Shown in pieces: positions 8,900-18,880 of a DNA stretch of 21,868 bases. A model generated the notes under the pieces. It did not search any database. It was not told the DNA's origin and saw only the letters and a list, made by a program, of their open reading frames with translations. Each line of letters opens with the position of its first letter. Position 1 is the stretch's first letter. Position numbers and translations under genes: made by a program. The stretch comes from Lindgomyces ingoldianus (taxonomy: Eukaryota; Ascomycota; Dothideomycetes; Pleosporales; Lindgomycetaceae), in the NCBI RefSeq assembly GCF_010093535.1, contig NW_022985183.1, positions 1,113,292 to 1,135,159 on the forward strand. The letters are read 5' to 3'.

Positions 8900-11800
8900 T
8901 AGGTATAAAATTAAGTTACTGCAGAGTTCTCTTGCAGAGCTTTTATAGGTTTTTATAACAGTTTGTTGTATCTAGTCTATTTTATAAAGTATTTGTAAAT
9001 ATGTTTCTTTTTATTAAACTAGATTTATTTAACATTTTCTATAACATATTCTAGTTTATTATTTATAATAACAGGTTTAGGTAGTAGGTTTAGCTGTCTA
9101 AGTAGATAGTTAGATTTAGAGGCTACTTAGCGCAGCAACAATATGTGGAACACAGGGTGTATCTTTATGCTGTTAGGTAGGATTAATTAGTAAGCATGTA
9201 ATAAGACTATATAGGCTACTATAAAGAAGCTAAAGTTTTTCTAATTAAGTTTTTTTAATTATTAGTTTGTTTAGATATTTCTAGCGTCTAGCTAGACCTT
9301 CTTACTAGCTACATATATAAGGGCAAAGGTTTAGAATTAGTTTATGTACTCTTGTTAAAAAGCTTAAGCCTATATAAGCTTTTTATAAACATATTTAAAT
9401 ATATTTTAGATCTTATTAATAAGTCTGTTTACATCTATTACTTATATAAATTAATAAGTTAGTTAGGGGGTATTTATAAGTAGTTTAAATTTTATTTAGA
9501 GGTAGTATTTATAGTTTGCTAAAAATAAGGATACTTATGTTAATTTAGATGTTATATTATTAGCTTTAAACTATGCTATAGCTAACTATTTTACCTAGTT
9601 ATTTTACTAGTAGTTTATGTACACTTATAAAACTTATTTTATTACAGTGTTTATGTTCTTAGTCTAGCTGTTAGTCTCTAGGTAAAAAGTTGTAAATAGA
9701 TAGGGGATAATTTAGAGCTATTTACAGAGTTTGTCCTAGAAGGCTAAGACAAACTGCGTACCTCTGTCTAATATAATTATGTTAGGCAGGCTATAGTAAA
9801 CCTATACATATTAGTAGAATAACTAGGCTATATTAGGGGTAGTTATAGAGGAACATAGTATTAAGTGTTAATACTTAGTTAAGTAATTAATAACTACTAT
9901 AATATTTATATACTTTTTAAATAGGAGTAGGTTTATAATAAAATTAATTAATATGTCTTTTTAAGCTTATTTAGGGATTAGAAGTAGTTTAAGCAGGCTA
10001 TTATACTTTTTTTAAAAGGCTTTTACTTTATAGTAAGTATAGCAATATAATACGTATTAGCGTATAGTATAGAACATGCGGGGCTAGTAGTACTCTCTCT
10101 GTAGTAGGTTAAGAGTCTTTCCTCTGCCTAGGTGTCCTTTAACAGGTAAGTTGTGTATAATTTAGAGTAGTTTAATTCTTAGTTTATTAAAATTAAAGAT
10201 TATAAGTTAGTTATAGTAATACAGCTTACTATTTTAGTTTTTATAGTTAGCTAGTGTTACTTTCTTTAACTAACTAGTGCTGTTTTAAAGCAGGTCTAAA
10301 GTTTCTTAGATAAATTTATTATTTAGATACTTATTAGTAATAATTTAATTAATTATCTAATTTATTTTATTTAAGTTAAGGTTTAAAAATAGCTTAAGTT
10401 AAAGTAAAGTTTAGTGTTAAGCCTTTTACACTTCTTTTTAAGTAGGGATGTCTTAGGATTGCCTTGTAAGAGCATCTAGTTTCCCTTTATCTTAACTAGC
10501 ATAATAAGTAATCTTAAAATTAAAATAAGATAAGTATTTAAACTAATAAGCTTATTAGTAGCTAAGTTATTTTATAGTTATAAAGTACTACAAGTTCTTA
10601 TAGTTAGATAGAACCTATATTAGATGCGCTGCACCTTCTAGTTTAGGTTGCTATTATTTAAAGCAGTGTACTATAGTAAGTAATTTCTTATTATAGATTT
10701 TATAATTACCTTCTACAGAACTTATTCTTTTTAAAAAGTATGTAATAGGCTTAATAGTCCTGTCTAGCTTAGTCTAGGAGAGAACTCCTGCTACTATGTA
10801 GTCTAAGGCATTAGCTTCTACAAGTATTAGTAGTTTAAAGTTAAAGTAGTAGAGTATTAAAGCTTTAGTAAAGGCTTTCTTTAGCTAGTTAAAAAACTAT
10901 TAGTAATTTAAGTTAAAGTTAAATTAAACTTTTTTTTTAGTAAGTGTAATTATAAAGCTTACTAGCTGCAAGAAGTTATTAATAAATTATTAGTAGAAGT
11001 TAGCAAATCCTATAAAAGCTTAAACATCCTTTATGTCCTTTAGGTATTACTAATCTAGCACAGTCTAAACTTTAATAGGGTCTATTTAGATGCTATTTAT
11101 AAAGATTACATATCCTAAATACATAACTTTTAATTAGTAGAACTTATATTTATCTATGTTAAGTTACAGACCTGCTTTTTCTATAGCTTTTAGCACTAGG
11201 CGTATATACTATTTATGCTCTAAAAGGCTATTACTGTAGATTAGAATATTATTAATATACATAGTGTAAAACATGTCTAGGTAGGGTTAGAGTAAGTTAT
11301 TTACAAAATGTTAAAAAGTACTAGGCGTGTTAGCTAAGCTAAAGGGCATTACTAGGTACTTAAATAGTCTATATTAGGTCTAAAACACTATTAGCTACTT
11401 ATCACCCTTTACTATTCTTAGCTTATTAAAGGCAGTAATAATATCTAACTTTATAAAATACTTTGCTTTACTTAGTTAGCTTAGAGTTTCTTATAAAAAA
11501 GAAATTAAGTATTAGTTTTTAATAGTAATAGTATTTAGTCCTTAGTAGTTAACATAGAATTAAAGCCTACCCCTAGGTTTTTTTATAAATAGTATAAGTA
11601 ACACTACTAGTAAAAAGCTAGCTTAAATAAACTCTTTTTTTAGGTTCTTATTAAAGTATTTTTAAAGCACTTTTAATTTATTTAGTAACATTCTATATAG
11701 TAGCCTATAACTAGGTTGTTTACTAGGCTTAAAGGTTATTTAGTAATTATACAGACGTTATATTAAAAGCTTATTAGACTTGTTTTAAAAAAAGATATGT

Positions 11801-13780
11801 AATAAGTTGTAGTAGTCTTAAAGGACTATTATCTTTAAGTTAGTGTGTTTTTAGGGAGCTAAAGCTTAGTCTATATTAGAAATTATAACTGCGTAGATTT
11901 TATAATTTAGTTATTAAGCTAGAGTTACAAATAGGGCAGGTTCTATGTAGCAGATGTCTATCTGCTGTTTAAGTCTTAGTTTATGTCTAAATTAAGTAAG
12001 TAAAAGTTTTTTAAAGGCTTTCTCTTTTTTAAGTTTAAGCAGTTATTAAATTATTTTACATAGCCTATCTTACTAAAGGGCCTAGCTTATTAGCCTTACT
12101 TAGGTAGTTCTTCTCTAGGTTATTAAAAAGTAGGTCTAAAGACCTTCTATATTAAGTGCTATTTAAGTGTTGTTTAGGTGTAAGCGTAAGCATATGTCTT
12201 AGTATTAAAAAAAGTTAAAGTTTAGAACTTACTCTTAGTAATTAAAGGCAACTTTATGCTAATACAGCTATAGTTGTCCTAGGATTAGGTTATAACATCT
12301 TATGTTTATTACATAGAGCTTAATCTACTCCTTATAGTGTTAGTAGGTAATTATAATAGTTATAGTATAAAAAATAAAACCTCTTTTAAGTTATTTTCTA
12401 TTAAATCTAGTTAGGTAAATTGTTTAGGTAAGCAGTGTTAATTAAAGATTTAGTTTATGCGCTAGTTTTTTATTAATGTAACTTATGCTGTTTGCTTCTA
12501 AGTTAATAAGAGCCTATATTAGAGCTAATATAGTTCTTTATTATAAACATATAGAAATATTAACTTAGTACTTCTAGTTATTAGTAGGGGACTTAGCCTA
12601 TAAGTTAGCAGAGATCTAGTGTTAAATTAGTCCTAGAGGGCAACTTAGCCCTAGAACAAGCCTTTTTGTAGGCTCCTACTGCTATAGCTGCAGCTACGTT
12701 AAGAGTAGCAAAAGAGATTAAGGCTTAAATATAAGTTAAAGCCCTTATAAAAACAAGATTAAAACAGTAAGAATCTTTAATAAGTGCTAGCAGCGCTACT
12801 TATGTAGACTTAAGAAAGAGGAATAAAGTAGTTTTAAAAGATATAACTATGCTTACTACACTTAAAGCATTAACTTTTTTTTCTGTAATTTTTACACTTT
12901 CTAGAACTAACTAGAGCATAATTTAAATTAATTTTTATTATATTAAAGTCTTTATTTATAACTGCGCTAGTTTAGGGGCGTATTAAGGCTTGTATAAGAA
13001 GGAACCTTATGTTATTATTGTAAGTAGTAATTAGGTTTGCATACACATTAAAGTTGTTTAGGAAGGGTTCTCCTACTATAGCGTGTTGTAGTTTAGTTAA
13101 GAGAGAGTTATATAAAGCTATAATTAAACCTATCTTATTTAGGCCTGTATTAGATGTAAGTTAGCAGAACTTAGTAAAGTGTAAAGTAAAGCTTTTTCTT
13201 TTTTATTATAAAGTGTTTAGGTAACTTAGGGCTGTTAACTTTTTATTTAAGTCTTTATAAGTTGCTTATAAGAACACTATAAATTAATCTAAGTTAATAA
13301 TATTCTTATTTATTAGTAAGTTAATTAAGGCTGTTATATTGTAGTTAAGTTAAAAGTAGGCATATAGTAACTAAGAGTGTTTAGAGGGGAATTAGTCTAC
13401 ATTTCCTTTAAGTTTATATTAGAGCTTGTGTAAGAAGGAAGGTAAGTCTTTCTATTTTCTATTAAATAGTAAGAGATTAAGAAGTTAGTTAGATTTTATT
13501 ACTAAGTTAAAAAGGTTATAGGTTATAAGTAGTGTTAGATAAAAAAAAGTTAAGCTATCTTTAGACTTTTAAGTAGGCTTTAAGGCTAGTAAGTTCTTAG
13601 TTCCTACTACTATAACAAAAGTTAAGGCAGAAATAGACTGCTTAATAACATAAAGCTGTTCTTTAAAGTCTTTTTAAAAAGCTTTAAAGCTTATAATATA
13701 GCAGCTTTTTTATAAAGTAAGCGCTTCTTAAAAGGCTTCTTAGCTTGCTTTAATAGCTTAGAGTTATATAAGTACTAAGC
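8900..13780 (-). pseudogene. Ty3/gypsy chromovirus gag-pol relic
   Basis: Motifs in coding order on the minus strand. The gag zinc knuckle at 12828-12869 reads CFKCSKHSYIF*NY, a CX2CX4HX4C box whose His and last Cys are now Tyr. The reverse transcriptase has KPRGRL, LNTITIKN, KLDI, YLVMPFSLANTPSTF and the catalytic box YINN at 11248-11259 (YxDD with both Asp lost). Downstream are DPIKV and FANFY before RNase H. The integrase zinc-binding region at about 10086-10132 reads LGRGKTLNLLQREYY, and a catalytic Asp motif near 9745-9770 reads DRGTQFV. The GPY/F-side segment HPVFHILLLR is at 9130-9159. Last is a chromodomain (LEYVIENV, then FNKKKHIYKYFIK) at about 8925-9060. Numerous stops replace Gln and Trp codons. 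The length is normal and the element is inactivated by point mutation only. Confidence 0.88.
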
Positions 13781-13833
13781 TTATTAAATTAGATTTAGAG
13801 GCTATTCTTAGCTAAGGTTTTAACACAACATAA

Positions 13834-14151
13834 TATTATAATTATGCATAAGTAAGGTTATAGAGCTTTACAAAGGTCTAGTTTAATTACTATATAAGGT
13901 ATTATAGTAAGTATAAGACATTATGTAAGAAATAGGAAAGTTTAGAAGAAAATTAGTAATTAAATACTTAGCTTAGAAGTCTAAGCGCTTTAGGTATAAA
14001 TTAAGCCTGTTTTAGGTTTAGTTAGTGTTAAAGCAGTTTATGCTTAAGTTTATGTCTGTGTTGTGTTGTGTTTATGTTAGACGTGCACTAATAATACTCT
14101 AGTACGCGTCTGATACAGTTATGTCTGGGATCCGGGGAGGATACCGTGACA
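13834..14151 (-). repeat. gypsy chromovirus 5' LTR (right)
   Basis: The partner of 8487-8804, 318 bp. Its inner start is mutated to tattataattatgcataag. Its outer end keeps gggatccggggaggataccg and CGTGACA. All differences I checked between the pair are transitions. Confidence 0.95.
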
Positions 14152-14156
14152 GTATC

Positions 14157-17100
14157 TTATATAGTAATGTTTCTCTATTAATTGCTGTAGACTACTAGTT
14201 GCGCCTTACATCTTTATAATCTATAGTGCCTATTAAGCTTGTAAGTGTACACCTACATATAATCTAAGATCTGCTGTCTAGCTGCCTTAATTAGCTTTGT
14301 CTAGACCTCTATCTAAGATTTTATTATTTAATAACTATCTAAGTGTGTTTTTTCTACTGCCTTAAACATTTTATGTAAAAAGTGCTCTTTTAGTTACTTT
14401 TAAGTTAATAGTAAAGGTAGTAGCTAGCTTTTATAAAGTGTTTTTCTTTTAAATAGCATTTTTATTAATGCTACTTTATTTAGTGTCTTACTGCTATGCT
14501 TTTCTACACTTCTAAATCTTATACTAGCTATAAAGGCTGTAGCCTATAGTACAGTTTTTAACAACTTTATTTAGCTTAGCTTTAGTGCTGCTCTAGCTAT
14601 TAACTGCATAAGTAATGCTGCAGGTGGCAGAGTATTTAGAGAAAATAAATAGTTATCTCTAATCTTTTTTTTAATAGTAGCCTAGTAGGTTTACTTTATT
14701 AAAATTTAATATATTATTTATAGTATTATTTTTATAGAATAACTTTGTCTCTAGCTAATAACTAGGTGTTAGAAGCTTAATTATTTTAATATATATAGTA
14801 ATTTTTTTTACTATGTTATATATAAAGTTATCTATTAGGTCTTTAGGCTTACTACTAAAGATTAAGTGTTTATTAAAAATAATGTTATGTGTATAAATTA
14901 CTTTTGCTAGCAGTAGTATCTATATGCAGTAGATGTTTAATAATTAGTACTTAACTAAATATCTAATCTACACCTTTAGGTCTAGCCTCTGTAGCTTAGA
15001 TTTATTCTAATATGTGTTATTAGTTATTATAAATGCTTTACAGCTATAGGCTTTTAGATGTGTAAAGCTTAGCTTTTAAATTAATATAACAACTTTATTA
15101 TTTAAAGCTACTTATGTAAAAAAGATCTTATATAGTGTCTTCTAGTTATTAGCATAGTTTAGCGTCTAATTATATAGGTATACGCTAGCTCTAGTAATGT
15201 ATAGCTATATGTTTTATAGTAGGTTAGTATCTAGTTACATAGCCTATAACTTTTTTTGTTTACACTCTTTAAGTGTTTAGCTTCTCTGTTCTAGGCTTAT
15301 GTATCTAGTGCTAAAGGCTTAATAGTTATTCTATGTAGTGCTAGCTAGTGTTTTACCTCTAGTTTTACTATTATAATCTTGTTATTAGCTTTAATAACTT
15401 TTACACTAATATTATAATAGTTCTTTAGAAAAAGGATAAAAATTATAAAAGCTTTAATAATTAATTTAGTAGGCTTATTATCTTTAAAGTAGAGGTCCTA
15501 CTAAAGGCTAGAATACTTATTAGTAATTAGCATTTAACTTAACTTTTTTATAATGCTCTATGCTTTATATGCATAGAAATTAATTAACAGTCTTTTACTA
15601 GGTCTACTATTACTAATTTATAGTGTGTAGCTAATTTATTATTATATCTTAGCTCTGCTACATAAGTTATATTAAACTATTATAATTCCTTTAATTTACA
15701 CCCCTTTAGCTTACTATATAAAGTGTTAAAGTGTAGCTAGTCTAAGGTGTCTAAGACGCTTATGCTATAGCTCTGCAGATGCTTTTTATAGACTATGTTT
15801 AGTTCTTATATTAATTATGTATGTATAATATAAGCTCTTTTATAGTAGATAGTACTTTAACACTTATTAACTATAGATCTTTATAAGATCTTTAATTATT
15901 ATTCTATCTAAGGCCTTTAAAGTAGTTAGCTCTGCTTATGTGTCCTACTAGATTCCTCTCTATTATAGTAGGCAGAACAAGACTAGGTTGCACAGCAGGT
16001 CTAGGCACAGTGCAGTGTTATGTAGTATAAGACTGTATGCTTAACTATGTGTTCTATGCTTACTTTTTAAGCTTAGTATAATTAATCTATAGCTTTAAAT
16101 TTATATATAAGAGTTTCTAGACTAGATAAAGTCTTTTAGTGTTAGTAAATAATAGTTATAGATTTAATTAAAATTATTTATAATATAGCATGTTAAGCTT
16201 AAGTTAAAGATAAATAATTCTCTTAGTAGATATCTATTCTAGTTTAAATTAACTATAGCTAGCAATGTAGCTGCCTTAACTCTTAATACTTTCTAGCTTT
16301 TAAGTTAGTCTTCTTATATCTCTAGTATAAGTGTATGTAAACTTTTTAAAATTAGTATTTTTAAATTATATCTACACTGCCCTTTAAGTAGGCCTTAAAA
16401 TTTTAAGCTATGCTTATGCTTTAATGCTATAAGCTTTTTAACTCTTTTATTTAGCATCTACTAGTCTAGTGCTTTATCTAGATAGACATAAAAGCAGTCC
16501 TTTAGTGCATAGATGTGTCTGCATGTAGGATATTTAGTGCCTCTTGTTTTAGTAAGTTTCTAGCTTAAAAATAACTTCCTGTTATTTTTTTAATAATGTT
16601 AATGTTAAGGTCTACTTTATTTTCTTAATATTATAACTTTTGCACTATAAGTGTTTTTATTTATGCCCTAAGTAGTTTTCTTACTTTTAGTAAAGTATAA
16701 CAAGTTATCTGTTATAAAGGTAGCTTTATGCTTTTTTATATATATTAGATAATTTAACATTATGTGTTTTTAAAAGTGCTTTATTATTATTTTTTAATTT
16801 ATGTTTAGTGTAAACTGTCTACTTTTCTAAAAAGTTATAGACTAATAAGGGGCAACTTTATTTATAGTAGTTAGAAAGTCCTTTGTAACAGCATTAAACT
16901 ACGTTGTTTCTAGAACATTTTATGTCTCTGCTTTTATAGCAGCGTTATTATACTCTGCTAGCTATAAGTTTTATATGCTTGCGTTTCTTAGCAGCTTTAA
17001 AGATGCATTATATTAGTTGTGCACATGTTCTTATTTAAATTAGTTGTTAACACCTACTGTAGCTTTAAAGTTTATAATCTACTGTCTAAGTAGTTAATCT

Positions 17101-17504
17101 AGGGAATAGCATGTACACTATAAATGCGGGCTAACTATTAACTAAATAAAGATAATAATCTGTTAAAGGCTTAATTACTCTCTTTTATAATTATGTCTGT
17201 TACTTTTATACTTGTTAGCTTTAATCTTATAGTATTTAATAGCTTCTTTAAAGGCTCTAACACTGCTTATTAATAGCTTATTTATGTGCGTAGGCGTTTT
17301 AACATTAAAGGCTAGTAAAAACTTAGCTATTAGCAGCATCTTTAAAGCTCTTAGTTTAGAGATTATTTAGATAGTTAACTTAGGATCCACTTGCGGCCAG
17401 ATGCTGTGCGCTACACATCTTAATTGCAGCTGCATCATCCAGGCTCTGTAGTCGGTGTGGTCTCGAAGGACAACTGTCGCGTCTTAAGGAGGCTAGGTAG
17501 CCAT
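14157..17504 (-). pseudogene. copia gag-integrase-RT relic, 5' part
   Basis: On the minus strand, ATG at 17504 opens a legible gag N-terminus (about 17385-17504, including LRDHTDYRAWMMQLQL, with two stops). The rest is RIP-degraded. Near 15275-15318 the integrase segment reads DT*A*NREA, matching the copia T-x-x-Q-N-G-x-A-E-R block after loss of Gln codons to stops. Near 14.2-14.35 kb the reverse transcriptase entry reads YM*VYTYK and then RCKAQLVVYSN, the copia W-V-Y-K-x-K and R-x-K-A-R-L-V-V-R-G region. The reading is cut at the DTYA motif by the gypsy insertion and resumes in frame at 8481. It is non-functional. Confidence 0.82.
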
Positions 17505-17536
17505 TTTGTATTAATAGAGGCACTAAGACTTTTAAT

Positions 17537-17837
17537 TGTTAGATTAAAGCACTGTTTCTAGGCTTCCTAAGATAAATAATAGGTTTAGATATAATGTATA
17601 GGATTATTAATTAATTATATTAATTATGTTAATTTATTAATTCTTTTTCTGCTCTACTTGTGTTGCTTAGCTTTTTGTTTTGCTAATCTAAGTCCCTTGC
17701 GCACTAGCCCTATGCGCGACTAGCTTGCAAAATGCTGCAATTTGCTGCAACATACTGTTCAAGCTTATTGCTTGTACTAGGTAGCAGCTTTCGTCAAGCG
17801 TTCCTCCTGTCTTGACAGTAGGTGCGCATATCTAACA
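17537..17837 (-). repeat. copia 5' LTR (right)
   Basis: The partner of 6784-7084, 301 bp, with identical termini. It is followed directly by the target duplication TCTAG and then by the pogo transposase reading. The outer (right) half keeps C and G at eight sites where the left LTR has T or A, for example in the segment ending ttcgtcaagcg. Confidence 0.95.
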
Positions 17838-18486
17838 TCTAGCTGCGCTTAGAAATTGCAATAACTTAATTCTAAAGTAGATTTTTCTTTTTATACTAGT
17901 TTAAAAAGTAGTTGCTACTCTAGAAAATAATAAAAGGCAAAATAGCTTACCTTTTAGCATTAATGCTCTAAATAGCTGTTGTCTACTTCTAGTTACCTAG
18001 CTAGACTGCTTTTAGCTGTCCTTGTCTCTCTAAACCTGTAACAACTACTCTAGTAAATATCTAGCCTATTATAAACTCTATTTTATTAAAGTTGTATGTG
18101 TTGTTATTCTAGATGCTATACTTAGCTTTAATATTCTTTATAAGGTTAAACTAGCCTTAAATTACTGTAGGATCCTTATAAAAAGCTCTTTTATAGTTAT
18201 ACTTATGCTTAAACTTTACTTTAAGCTCTAAGTAACACTTAATAAACATATTAGGCTAGTTTATGCTAATATAGCCTATATTATGCTTAGTGCGCAAAGA
18301 ATTAGCTATATTAGCTACAGCTGCTAGCTAGGGGGGAAATCCTTGCGCATCTAGCTTAAGTATGTGCTAAATAATTACCTGCTCTTTATTATTATCTAGC
18401 TTCTATAAGTTAGCTGTATAATTAGCTTAAAAAGGTTGTCTAGCGCGTTAGTTGCTTATTGTCTTTTAAAAGACCTTATAGATAGT
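17838..18486 (-). pseudogene. pogo/Fot transposase, N-terminal half
   Basis: The reading on the minus strand from about 18486 matches the transposase at 1550 onward. ATNALDNLF is followed by the helix-turn-helix segment LKLDAQGFPP at about 18330-18360 and AAVANIANSLRT, then KYNYKRAFYKDPTVI near 18170-18210. The first catalytic motif, YNFNKIEF (18073-18096), has the Asp codon read as Asn, as in the other copy. It continues through TTAI and AILPFIIF to VIAIS near 17855, then reaches the copia insertion at 17837. It resumes at 6783. No intact start codon is visible; the expected ATG position reads ATA. Confidence 0.83.
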
Positions 18487-18589
18487 TGCAGCGCGTTGCT
18501 TAAAAAGTGTTGCGTTTTATTTAAGAGCCTAGAGCGTAAGCTGCATTTAATGTTCCTTTAACACATCTAAGTAGTGTTGTTAGGAATGC

Positions 18590-18672
18590 ATTAGTGTAGA
18601 AAGGGTAGTGTGGTAGGGTCTTAGCAAAAGTAAGCAACTTAGGTGTGTGAGCAACTCGCCCATGAATTACGT
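18590..18672 (-). repeat. Terminal sequence of the pogo element (right end)
   Basis: On the minus strand this end starts ACGTAATTCATGGGCGAGTT and reaches ACTTTTGCTAAGACCCTACC. The TA target dinucleotide is at 18673-18674. The sequence is nearly free of RIP-type change, unlike the coding relic inside it. The pairing left TIR is not in the window. Confidence 0.7.
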
Positions 18673-18880
18673 TAGAGATAAATGCGGTTTTTGTACTACG
18701 CCTGGCCTGCTGCTTTAAACATAGTCTACTGACTAACATTACATCTCCGATACGCCCTAGCTTCACCGTCAAACGTAAGCGCCCTTCGACCTTCCCAGCC
18801 CCTGCAGCCTGTAAGCCGATTAGATGTCCGGAAAGAACTACGTACTAGCCTTCTACAAGTATCGTTAGGAAATCAAAAAA
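18673..18880. other. 3' flank of the TPR-CHAT gene
   Basis: A 208-bp stretch of balanced composition between the transposon end and the stop codon of the TPR-CHAT gene. It is presumably the gene's 3' untranslated region and original flank. I see no clear polyadenylation signal. A minus-strand 83-codon ORF (18521-18772) runs through it into the transposon end and is not credible as a gene. Confidence 0.6.

Larger units (their letters stand above)
8487..14151 (-). mobile_element. Ty3/gypsy chromovirus nested in the copia element
   Basis: The element is 5,665 bp with 318-bp direct LTRs (8487-8804 and 13834-14151). Outer ends are TGTCACG and CGTGACA, with a perfect 5-bp target duplication, GTATC (8482-8486 and 14152-14156). 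Coding is on the minus strand in the order gag zinc knuckle (12.85 kb), reverse transcriptase (11.2-11.6 kb), RNase H, integrase (9.7-10.15 kb), chromodomain (about 8.93-9.06 kb). The polypurine tract lies next to the left LTR. The order RT, RNase H, integrase marks Ty3/gypsy, and the C-terminal chromodomain places it among chromoviruses, common in fungi. It is the youngest layer of the nest. Confidence 0.94.
6784..17837 (-). mobile_element. Ty1/copia retrotransposon carrying a nested gypsy element
   Basis: The 301-bp direct LTRs (6784-7084 and 17537-17837) start TGTTAGAT and end ATCTAACA. The 5-bp target duplication TCTAG is perfect at 6779-6783 and 17838-17842. Removing the nested element and one GTATC copy leaves 5,384 bp, a normal copia length. 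Coding is on the minus strand: gag starts near 17504, integrase is around 15-16 kb, reverse transcriptase spans 14.3 kb and 8.4 kb, and RNase H is near 7.5 kb. A purine-rich tract next to the left LTR (minus strand aagctaagaggg) fits a polypurine tract. It is inserted in the pogo transposase gene. Confidence 0.93.
6305..18672 (-). mobile_element. pogo/Fot-family DNA transposon split by a copia element
   Basis: The two outer parts, 6305-6783 and 17838-18672, join across the copia insertion to give one continuous minus-strand transposase reading. The right end is at 18672: on the minus strand it reads ACGTAATTCATGGGCGAGTT, with TA outside (18673-18674). About 50 bp inside the end lies ACTTTTGCTAAG, shared with the TIR of the 1354-2468 element. 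The left end is missing because the truncated gypsy element cuts the reading at 6304, so the second TIR and its target duplication could not be checked. This is the oldest layer of the nest. Confidence 0.78.

Noticed and set aside
1..18520. Possible mitochondrial origin because of the AT content
   Set aside because: The AT bias comes from transitions in nuclear-type LTR and pogo elements, and no mitochondrial genes or tRNAs are visible.
18521..18772. Minus-strand 83-codon ORF
   Set aside because: It runs from gene flank across the transposon terminus at 18672 into pogo DNA and shows no motif; it is open only because this border escaped RIP.
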